From: Actinomycetota bacterium
GTDB taxonomy: Bacteria > Actinomycetota > Actinomycetes > Nanopelagicales > Nanopelagicaceae
Assembly (NCBI GenBank): GCA_009705025.1
Contig: WLDA01000065.1
Location: forward strand, 1 to 5,845
Direction of reading: 5' to 3'
DNA length: 5,845 bases
Each line of letters starts with the position of its first letter. Within the stretch, counting starts at the first letter, position 1. Below the pieces are notes generated by a model. The model had not been told where the DNA came from. It ran no database searches and was given only the letters and a program-made list of their open reading frames with translations. The position numbers and the translations under genes were made by a program. Positions 1-5,619 of the stretch are shown piece after piece.

Positions 1-20
1 CTAAGGATACGGGTAAAGAA

Positions 21-1433
21 TTAGGAATCGAAGCCCAAGCCTAGAAAATCGAGGAGTTTGAGCCAGGGATTACGTTTTCCATTATTTTCATCGGCGCGAT
101 TGATTGACCATTGGGTCAATCGAATAAAAATAAATCTAAATGGCTCTGGTGGGAATGGAATTGGCTTCTTTCTCACCATTGCTAAACGAGTACGTTCGTT
201 ATCAACACCATCTAAAAGATCGAGCATTACTTGTGCGCCAAATCGAGTTGCTCCCACACCTAAACCAGTGAAGCCGAGTACGTAGGCAACGCGTCCGCGA
301 TATGCCTTACCCCAAAATGGTGAGAAGCGAGAACAAGTATCAATTGCACCACCCCAACCATGGGTGAACTTAATTCCTTTGAGTTGTGGAAATGTATCGA
401 GGAAATCTGCAGCTAAATGTGCATATGTCTCTGCATCGGTTTCGTACTCTTGGCGAACTTTTCCGCGGAAGTTATAAATTGCATCATAACCGCCCCACAG
501 AATTTCATTATCTTTTGTCATTCGATAATAGTGGAATTGGTTACCCGCCTCAGATAATCCTTCACGCCCCGACCAACCAATTGAATCCAATTGTTCTTGA
601 GTTAGTGGCTCTGTAACTAATTGGAAATCATAAACAGGAACAACATATTTCTTTGCTCGTCGAACAAGTGGAGTAAATACATTTGTTGCAAGCGCTACCT
701 TTTGTGCATAAACACTTCCGTATGGTGAATGCACAATCATCGCCTCATTTGTGCGCTCGAGCCATTCAACCTTTGTATTTTCGAATATGCGAACTCCAAG
801 TTTCAAACACGCACGTTCTAATCCCCACACTAAACGTGCTGGATCAACAAGGGCAGTTCCATCTGGATCCCACAATGCACCTTTGTATAGCGGTGATTTT
901 ACGCGCTTGAAAACTTCTTCTTGAGAGAAAACTTCTACGTGGTCACCGTAGGAATTACGCAGCGCTGCTTCTTCTGCAAAACCATTCTTTTGCCACTCTT
1001 CAACTGCTACTCGCAGTTCTCCCGTGCGCTCCCAACCACAATCAATTCCATAACGCGCAATCGCTTCTTCAATACCATCCATATTTTCGCGACCAAGACG
1101 TTCAATAATCTGCATCTCATCTTTGAAGCGTGAATATCCATTAGTAAAACCATGAGTCAGCGAAGAGTTACAAAATCCGCCATTGCGACCTGATGCACCT
1201 GCGCCGGTTTCGCGCTGTTCTACAACAACTACTTCGCGTTCTGGATTTTGTTCTTTTGCAAGAAGGGCGGTCCACAAACCTGTGTAACCTGCGCCGACAA
1301 TGCAGAGATCTGTTGTGACATCACCAATCAAGGTTGGATTTGGTTGTGGTTCTAAAGGGTCTTCATCGAGCCAATAAAGCTGAGGCTGCATATGAGAAAG
1401 ATGTTTGAGTACGTAAGGGTCGATGGTGGCCAT
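21..1433 (-). CDS. FAD-dependent amine oxidoreductase, DAO/PuuB-like
   Basis: A 470-residue flavoenzyme of the DAO superfamily (PF01266), expected in the cytoplasm. It probably oxidises a primary or secondary amine to an imine, which hydrolyses to an aldehyde, with oxygen as acceptor. Visible are the dinucleotide-binding fold near the N-terminus (GAGYTG, residues 47-52, with acidic E72 ending the second strand), the ASGRNGG motif at 80-86 shared with gamma-glutamylputrescine oxidase PuuB, and a C-terminal FAD-contact motif GFTGLGVGATR at 387-397. At 470 residues it is longer than E. coli PuuB (about 426), with an N-terminal lead of about 40 residues and a tail after residue 410. ATG at 1433 is the most upstream start: an in-frame TGA precedes it and no GTG/TTG intervenes; Met15 is a weaker alternative. 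It lies 130 bases behind potC in the same orientation, so the substrate is probably an imported polyamine or its derivative. The exact substrate cannot be read from sequence, so no symbol is given. Confidence 0.9.
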   Translation of the reverse strand: MATIDPYVLKHLSHMQPQLYWLDEDPLEPQPNPTLIGDVTTDLCIVGAGYTGLWTALLAKEQNPEREVVVVEQRETGAGASGRNGGFCNSSLTHGFTNGYSRFKDEMQIIERLGRENMDGIEEAIARYGIDCGWERTGELRVAVEEWQKNGFAEEAALRNSYGDHVEVFSQEEVFKRVKSPLYKGALWDPDGTALVDPARLVWGLERACLKLGVRIFENTKVEWLERTNEAMIVHSPYGSVYAQKVALATNVFTPLVRRAKKYVVPVYDFQLVTEPLTQEQLDSIGWSGREGLSEAGNQFHYYRMTKDNEILWGGYDAIYNFRGKVRQEYETDAETYAHLAADFLDTFPQLKGIKFTHGWGGAIDTCSRFSPFWGKAYRGRVAYVLGFTGLGVGATRFGAQVMLDLLDGVDNERTRLAMVRKKPIPFPPEPFRFIFIRLTQWSINRADENNGKRNPWLKLLDFLGLGFDS

Positions 1434-1440
1434 CGCGCTA

Positions 1441-1464
1441 TCCGGCCTTGGCCGGAATCACCCC
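1441..1464 (-). repeat. GGGGU-hairpin module, copy 2
   Basis: The minus strand reads GGGGU (1464-1460), then GAU, then a perfect inverted repeat UCCGG-CCAAGG-CCGGA (1456-1441). The pairing can extend to seven base pairs around AA, although a two-base loop is sterically unlikely. The module ends seven bases upstream of the oxidoreductase ATG, and its 3' arm holds the only GGA at Shine-Dalgarno distance. Folding of this hairpin would therefore hide the ribosome site. As DNA it is a symmetric candidate operator. Confidence 0.55.
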
Positions 1465-1485
1465 TTCACATCTACTCGTAGTTGG

Positions 1486-1510
1486 CCCGGGTCCTCCGGA
1501 GTCCTACCCC
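1486..1510 (-). repeat. GGGGU-hairpin module, copy 1
   Basis: The minus strand reads GGGGU (1510-1506), then AGGAC, then a hairpin UCCGG-AGGAC-CCGGG (1500-1486) of five pairs including one U-G. The same order, GGGGU then UCCGG-loop-CCGGR, recurs 46 bases downstream. As DNA it is an inverted repeat with half-sites TCCGG and CCGGG and would also suit a dimeric repressor. Confidence 0.5.
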
Positions 1511-1551
1511 ATAACGCAAGTCGATTTATTCAAACTTGTTCATCGTTATAG
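1509..1551 (-). other. Two-part stem-loop in the leader
   Basis: On the minus strand AUAACG (1549-1544) pairs perfectly with CGUUAU (1516-1511). One U-G and one C-G pair extend this to eight pairs (1551-1509). After a five-base bulge AUGAA (1543-1539) on the 5' side only, CAAGU (1538-1534) pairs perfectly with ACUUG (1521-1517) around a 12-base loop (1533-1522). Two nested, exactly complementary helices separated by a one-sided bulge are unlikely to be casual, but no folding energy was computed. The extension uses the first two G residues of the adjoining GC-rich module, so the two elements may compete. Confidence 0.5.
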
Positions 1552-1563
1552 CAGGTCTAAATA

Positions 1564-2400
1564 TTAGCGCGCTTTCTTACGATTGACGAGTTGACCCGCG
1601 ATAACGATGGCTAATGCGAGGAAAAACATTGAGGAACCGATCACATTAGCTTGGGCAGGGATACCGCGTGCTGCGGAAACATAGACGAATTTTGGAAATG
1701 TAATGAGCGTTCCAGAATTGAAATTCGTAATAATGAAATCATCAAATGAAAGGCTAAAAGCAAGTAGTGCAGCGCCGGCAATTCCAGGTGCTACTAATGG
1801 CAAAGTAACTCGTCTAAATGTTTCAAGTTCATTTGCATAAAGATCCATCGCCGCTTGCTCTAAACGTGGGTCCAAACTAGCAATTCGTGCTTTGACCGTT
1901 ACTACAACGAAAGAAGTACAAAACATAACGTGTGCAATTACTGTTGGCCAAAAACCAGGATTGATCTTGAATACTAGGAATAGGGATAGAAGCGAGGCTC
2001 CTAGAACAATTTCAGGTGTTGCCATTGGTAAAAAGATAAGCAGATTTGAACTTGAGCGCCCCTTGAATTGATAGCGACCGATTGCAAAAGCAATCATAGT
2101 TCCAAGGATTGTCGCAAATGTTGTTGCCAAGACACCAATCTTGATGGAATTACCAAGCGCGTTACATACTTCTGGGGCGCCACAAGGATTCTGCCAATTA
2201 CTAAGAGTGAAGCCCTTCCATATGAGATTACTCTTACCAGAATCATTGAATGAAAATACAAATGTGTATGCCACAGGAATAAACAGATACGTAAAGCCAA
2301 AAATCATATAGATGCGCAACATATTACGGCCGAACCATCGAGAGATTCGAGCTTTTGTCGGAATCGTTGGAATCGTTGCATCTTTGATTTTCTGACTCAT
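1564..2400 (-). CDS. potC: Polyamine ABC transporter permease PotC
   Basis: A 278-residue inner-membrane permease of the binding-protein-dependent transport family (PF00528), one half of the channel through which the imported amine passes. About six membrane segments are visible, starting near residues 27-50, 84-108, 120-144, 152-170, 201-220 and 252-271. The cytoplasmic EAA loop that docks on the ATPase lies at about 181-206, with EQAAMDLYAN and a final PG. SFDDFIITNF at 218-227 is a conserved PotC-type stretch. The length fits the family (about 260-280). The first outside loop contains two cysteines, C73 and C79, that could form a disulfide. The ATG overlaps the potB stop by four bases, and a good Shine-Dalgarno precedes it. 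It is the last transporter gene of the block. Its assignment as PotC rather than PotB rests on order and on the SFDDF motif. Confidence 0.93.
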   Translation of the reverse strand: MSQKIKDATIPTIPTKARISRWFGRNMLRIYMIFGFTYLFIPVAYTFVFSFNDSGKSNLIWKGFTLSNWQNPCGAPEVCNALGNSIKIGVLATTFATILGTMIAFAIGRYQFKGRSSSNLLIFLPMATPEIVLGASLLSLFLVFKINPGFWPTVIAHVMFCTSFVVVTVKARIASLDPRLEQAAMDLYANELETFRRVTLPLVAPGIAGAALLAFSLSFDDFIITNFNSGTLITFPKFVYVSAARGIPAQANVIGSSMFFLALAIVIAGQLVNRKKAR

Positions 2401-3251
2401 ACCAACTCCTCCGTTCCAGCTTTGCGTATGTACAAAGTAACAAGAATCAAAATTGCAGCCATAAGAGTAAATGAGAGTGCCGCCGCTGTTGGATAATCAA
2501 CGATCTTGAAATATCGAGATTCAATAACGTTGCCGATCATCTTTGTATTTGGACTTCCGAGAATTGCAGCGTTGACATAATCACCAGCGGCAGGAATAAA
2601 TGTCAGAAGAGTTCCTGCGACAACACCGGGCATAGATAGTGGGACAGTCACTCGACGAAAAGTTGTGAGCCCATTTGCATAAAGATCACCAGACGCCTCA
2701 ATTGTGCGTGGATCTATGCGCTCAAGGGATGCGTAGAGAGGTAGAGTCATAAAGGGCAAGAAGTTGTAGGTCATGCCTGCAACAACTGCAAAGGCGGTAG
2801 AAGTAAGTGTGGTTTGCTCACTAATAATGTGTAATGAACGAAGAGTTGGAACAATAAATCCTTCTTCGCCCAATATTTGCTTCCAGGCAACGGTACGGAG
2901 CAAGAAAGATGTGAAGAATGGTGCAACTACAAGTACAAGCAAAATATTCTTGAATTTTCCAGATTTGAATGCAATTGCATAAGCCAATGGGTATGCAATA
3001 GCCAGCGCCAAGATTGTGGCAAGAGTTGCATAAACGAATGAACGACCAAATTGCTCTTTATTATCTACAAATGCATTAATGTAATTACTAAATGCAAATG
3101 ACTGTTCGTATTCGCCAGTGTCGCCACCTTTGACAGGTGTTTGAGTAGATGTTTGCGCAAGATTGAGAATCGGAAGGATAAAGAAAGTAAATAGGAATGC
3201 AAAACCAGGAAGAAGCAGTAGGTATGGAACCCGAGCCTTACCTATTTTCAT
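2397..3251 (-). CDS. potB: Polyamine ABC transporter permease PotB
   Basis: A 284-residue inner-membrane permease (PF00528), partner of PotC. The first membrane segment is at about residues 9-32, followed by an outside loop rich in polar residues (33-68). Further segments lie near 71-96, 102-124, 150-172, 205-228 and 254-276. The EAA loop is at about 185-209 (EASGDLYANG, ending in MPG). It closely resembles that of PotC (both have DLYAN, TFRRVT and a final PG), as expected for paralogous subunits. AAGDYVN at 221-227 fits the PotB-type stretch after the EAA loop. Length is normal for the family (about 275-290). The ATG overlaps the potA stop in an ATGA, and purine-rich AGAGGA sits just upstream, so translation is probably coupled to potA. 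Confidence 0.93.
   Translation of the reverse strand: MKIGKARVPYLLLLPGFAFLFTFFILPILNLAQTSTQTPVKGGDTGEYEQSFAFSNYINAFVDNKEQFGRSFVYATLATILALAIAYPLAYAIAFKSGKFKNILLVLVVAPFFTSFLLRTVAWKQILGEEGFIVPTLRSLHIISEQTTLTSTAFAVVAGMTYNFLPFMTLPLYASLERIDPRTIEASGDLYANGLTTFRRVTVPLSMPGVVAGTLLTFIPAAGDYVNAAILGSPNTKMIGNVIESRYFKIVDYPTAAALSFTLMAAILILVTLYIRKAGTEELV
2406..2412 (-). promoter_or_regulatory. Ribosome-binding site of potC
   Basis: The minus strand reads GGAGGAG at 2412-2406, five bases before the potC ATG, inside the last codons of potB. It is a strong Shine-Dalgarno and confirms the start within the ATGA overlap. Confidence 0.75.
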
Positions 3252-4396
3252 TCCTCTGCTGGTTCCTCTGGATTTACCTCAGTGCCTGCTTCAATATCTT
3301 CATCACCACGTAAACCAAATGTAAAAGTTGGCTCCCATGAGATCACAACTTCGTCACCCTTATCAAATGGTGCAACGCCATCATCGTTTTGTTCAAAGAC
3401 CATAAGTTCTTGGCCCCACGGCATTGCGACAACATATTGAGTACTCACGCCAATGTAGGAAACATCTTCGATGTGTCCGCCGGTTAGAGTGTTTCCACGA
3501 GTTGGCGTTCCGGTACGAGAGATGCGGAATTTTTCAGGACGAATTCCCGCATACATCGAATTATCGACAGCATGGCTGCGCTTTTTAGGCATTGAAATCT
3601 TTTGTCCAAAAAGATCAATTACTAAATTATCGCCATCATTACCTTCGATTTTGCCTTTGATTAGATTTGATTGACCAAGGAAGTTTGCAACAAATGCGGT
3701 CTCTGGATCATCATATAAATCAGCTGGTGAGCCCATCTGTTCAATGCGTCCTTCATTCATTACAGCAATCGTGTCAGCCATAGTCATGGCTTCTTCCTGA
3801 TCGTGCGTTACGTGAACGAATGTAAGTCCAACTTCGCGTTGAATCCATTTGAGTTCAATCTGCATTTGACGACGCAATTTGAGATCGAGTGCACCAAGGG
3901 GTTCATCAAGGAGTAATAGTGCAGGGCGATTTACGATTGCGCGAGCAAGTGCAATGCGCTGTTGTTGTCCACCAGATAGTTGTGTTGGCTTACGGCCTGC
4001 CAAATGTGGCAACTCAACAAGGCTAAGAACTTTGTCTACTTGTTCCTTCACATCTTTGATACCGCGGCGGCGAAGACCGAATGCAATATTTTCAAAGATT
4101 GTTAGGTGCGGGAAGAGTGCGTAGTTCTGAAAAACGGTATTGATTGGACGTTGATATGGACGAGTTGTTGTTATATCCGTATCACCTAAATGAATACTGC
4201 CAACCGTTGGTTCTTCAAGACCTGCAACCATGCGAAGCGTTGTGGTCTTTCCACATCCTGATGGACCAAGGAGTGCAAAAAATGAACCTTTAGGAATAGT
4301 GAGCGTTAGATCATCAACAGCGTTGAAATCTCCATACGACTTCGTAATTCTGGTGAGACGAAGATCGCCTCGTGCAGATATTGCGTCGTTAGACAC
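3248..4396 (-). CDS. potA: Polyamine ABC transporter ATP-binding protein PotA
   Basis: A 382-residue cytoplasmic ATPase that powers the importer. All ABC motifs are intact: Walker A GPSGCGKT (44-51), Q-loop Gln90, signature LSGGQQQR (140-147), Walker B LLLDEP (161-166) with catalytic Glu165, D-loop GALD (168-171) and the switch His198. The C-terminal third (about 245-362) is the TOBE-type regulatory domain; IRPEKF (285-290) is typical of PotA-like ATPases. The last 20 residues are strongly acidic. Length matches PotA (about 378). The start is GTG at 4396, immediately after the potD stop codon with no gap. Only a weak AAGG-type ribosome site precedes it, which suggests reinitiation by ribosomes finishing potD. 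MalK/UgpC-type sugar ATPases look similar, but the polyamine-type permeases and binding protein next door decide the call. Confidence 0.95.
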   Translation of the reverse strand: MSNDAISARGDLRLTRITKSYGDFNAVDDLTLTIPKGSFFALLGPSGCGKTTTLRMVAGLEEPTVGSIHLGDTDITTTRPYQRPINTVFQNYALFPHLTIFENIAFGLRRRGIKDVKEQVDKVLSLVELPHLAGRKPTQLSGGQQQRIALARAIVNRPALLLLDEPLGALDLKLRRQMQIELKWIQREVGLTFVHVTHDQEEAMTMADTIAVMNEGRIEQMGSPADLYDDPETAFVANFLGQSNLIKGKIEGNDGDNLVIDLFGQKISMPKKRSHAVDNSMYAGIRPEKFRISRTGTPTRGNTLTGGHIEDVSYIGVSTQYVVAMPWGQELMVFEQNDDGVAPFDKGDEVVISWEPTFTFGLRGDEDIEAGTEVNPEEPAEE

Positions 4397-5572
4397 CTAG
4401 TTGCCTTGTGCCTTTTGGAATGCCTCGGCCCATGTTGTCTCCTCCGTTGGAGTAAGAGAACGGAATACATGAAGACGTGATGCAGTCTTCTCTGTTGGGA
4501 ATATGTATTCACTTGTTGCAAGCTCTGGTGCAATCTTTTCCATTTCAGCTTGTGCACCCTTTACTGGACATACGTAATTTACATATGCAGCAACTTCAGC
4601 AGCAACTGCTGGGTCGTAGTAATAATTGATCATCTTCTCAGCATTAGCTTTTCCTGTAGCAGATGCAGTTGAAGGAATCATCAAGTTATCACCGGAAATA
4701 GTTCCGCCGGATTCTGGAATTGCAAAGTCAAACTTGCCCTTATTTTCTGAGGCAAGAATAAACATATCGCCAGACCAACCAATAACAGCAGTTGCATCCC
4801 CTGATGTGAGATCTTCTGCATATTCGTTGCCCTTCACGCCACGAATCCAGCCATCGGCAATCTTCTTAGCCATAAAGTCAACGGCATTCATAAATTGCGC
4901 TTCAGTTACTGTTGCAAGATCCACACCTTGTGCAAGCAAAATTACTCCGATGGTGTCGCGCATTTCAGTAAGTACAACAATCTTTCCCTTATTCTGTGGA
5001 GCAAAGAGATCATCGAGTGTACGAATCCCCTTTGGATTCTTCTCAACATTCCATCCAAATCCAGCCATGATGCCTTGCCATGTAAGTGAAGATTCACGCT
5101 TTGGATCGTATGAAGGAGAAGCAAGCGAATCTAGAATATTTACCTTATTTGGAACGTTTGCTACATCAAATTTTTGTGTGTAACCAAGGCGTAGCCAGCG
5201 TGCAGCCATCCAGTCAGTTGGTGTTACAACGTCATAACCAATATCTTCGCCAAGCTTGAGTTGCGCTTGTACCTTTCCAAAGAATTCATCATTATCGTTA
5301 TAATCTTCAAAATACTTTGCTTCAATTCCAGTTTGCTCAGTGAATTTTACTAAAGTTGGATAAGTCTTTGAATCTGAATCAAAATCTAAATAAAGAGGCC
5401 AGTTACCCCAACGGACAGAATTTTCAGAAGAAGCGCTATCCCCACCTGATCCACACGCTGCTAGTAATCCTGCAGCACCAAGTCCACCTGCACCTGCAAG
5501 AACTGCACGGCGAGAAATGCGCGCTCCAAGAATTGAACGCGCTTCTGGTGAGAGTGAATTTTCTGTAACCAT
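4397..5572 (-). CDS. potD: Polyamine-binding lipoprotein PotD
   Basis: A 391-residue solute-binding protein of the spermidine/putrescine family that catches the amine outside the membrane and delivers it to PotBC. The leader has a twin-arginine motif SRRAVL (20-25), a short hydrophobic stretch (24-39) and a lipobox LAAC with lipidated Cys40, then a Gly/Ser-rich linker; Tat export as a lipoprotein is likely. By alignment with E. coli PotD from memory, NWPLY (57-61) keeps the Trp58/Tyr61 box, IGWSG (264-268) keeps Trp266, and E203/D206 stand for the Asp/Glu pair that binds amine nitrogens. D295 matches the other ligand aspartate, but the stacking Trp two residues before it is Ser293 here. The conserved C-terminal stretch VNYVCPVKGA (331-340) is typical of actinobacterial homologues. 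The start is fixed by a strong Shine-Dalgarno nine bases upstream. Spermidine, putrescine or a related amine are all possible ligands. Confidence 0.94.
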   Translation of the reverse strand: MVTENSLSPEARSILGARISRRAVLAGAGGLGAAGLLAACGSGGDSASSENSVRWGNWPLYLDFDSDSKTYPTLVKFTEQTGIEAKYFEDYNDNDEFFGKVQAQLKLGEDIGYDVVTPTDWMAARWLRLGYTQKFDVANVPNKVNILDSLASPSYDPKRESSLTWQGIMAGFGWNVEKNPKGIRTLDDLFAPQNKGKIVVLTEMRDTIGVILLAQGVDLATVTEAQFMNAVDFMAKKIADGWIRGVKGNEYAEDLTSGDATAVIGWSGDMFILASENKGKFDFAIPESGGTISGDNLMIPSTASATGKANAEKMINYYYDPAVAAEVAAYVNYVCPVKGAQAEMEKIAPELATSEYIFPTEKTASRLHVFRSLTPTEETTWAEAFQKAQGN

Positions 5573-5581
5573 ACTGATTTA

Positions 5582-5587
5582 CTCCTT
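5582..5587 (-). promoter_or_regulatory. Ribosome-binding site of potD
   Basis: The minus strand reads AAGGAG at 5587-5582, nine bases before the potD ATG. It is a near-ideal Shine-Dalgarno and fixes the start at 5572. It lies in the 47-base gap after the dehydrogenase stop (5573-5619), which otherwise shows no hairpin terminator and no clear promoter, so read-through from the dehydrogenase gene is plausible. Confidence 0.8.
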
Positions 5588-5619
5588 CTAGATTGGTAAT
5601 GGGTGGTGCTGGTCAAATA

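Larger units (their letters stand above)
1434..1563 (-). promoter_or_regulatory. Structured intergenic leader upstream of the oxidoreductase
   Basis: This 130-base gap between potC and the oxidoreductase holds no gene. Read on the minus strand it has, in order, an AU-rich two-part stem-loop (1509-1551), a GC-rich hairpin module (1486-1510), a short CUAC-GA-GUAG dyad (1470-1479), and a second GC-rich hairpin module (1441-1464) that ends 7 bases before the start codon. The 70 bases at 1441-1510 contain 45 G/C by hand count (64%), against the mid-40s in the flanking genes. There is no U-run after any hairpin, so an intrinsic terminator is not supported, and I found no convincing -35/-10 pair. 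It could be an RNA element controlling translation, an RNA-processing or stability element between cistrons, or a tandem operator. I do not recognise a described riboswitch class in it. Confidence 0.5.

Noticed and set aside
1..20. Terminator or neighbouring gene end at the left edge
   Set aside because: Twenty bases show no dyad. The plus-strand TAA triplets at 2-4 and 14-16 could end a converging gene, but there is no coding sequence to judge.
1441..1456. Intrinsic terminator formed by the perfect TCCGGCC/GGCCGGA dyad
   Set aside because: No U-run follows on the minus strand (UAGCGCG then the start codon), and on the plus strand there is no upstream gene to terminate.
1470..1479. Guanidine-II-like hairpin with an ACGA loop (CUACGAGUAG)
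   Set aside because: Guanidine-II needs two hairpins with ACGR loops. Only one such sequence is present, and the bases flanking ACGA do not pair in the required register.
1520..1563. Possible promoter with TATAAC as -10 or TTGAAT as -35
   Set aside because: No acceptable partner hexamer is found about 17 bases away from either. TATAAC also falls in the helix of the stem-loop. A promoter here cannot be excluded but is not supported.
3879..4124. Plus-strand open frame opposite the potA nucleotide-binding domain
   Set aside because: The translation is Arg/Ser/Cys-rich low-information sequence from the complement of the conserved ABC motifs. There is no independent support.
4306..4557. Minus-strand frame spanning the potD/potA junction
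   Set aside because: It runs out of frame through two well-supported genes and has no recognisable domain.
4626..5183. Plus-strand open frame of 185 codons
   Set aside because: It lies wholly antisense to potD, whose product is clearly recognised. The translation shows no family motif and no ribosome site was seen. It is a shadow of the real gene.
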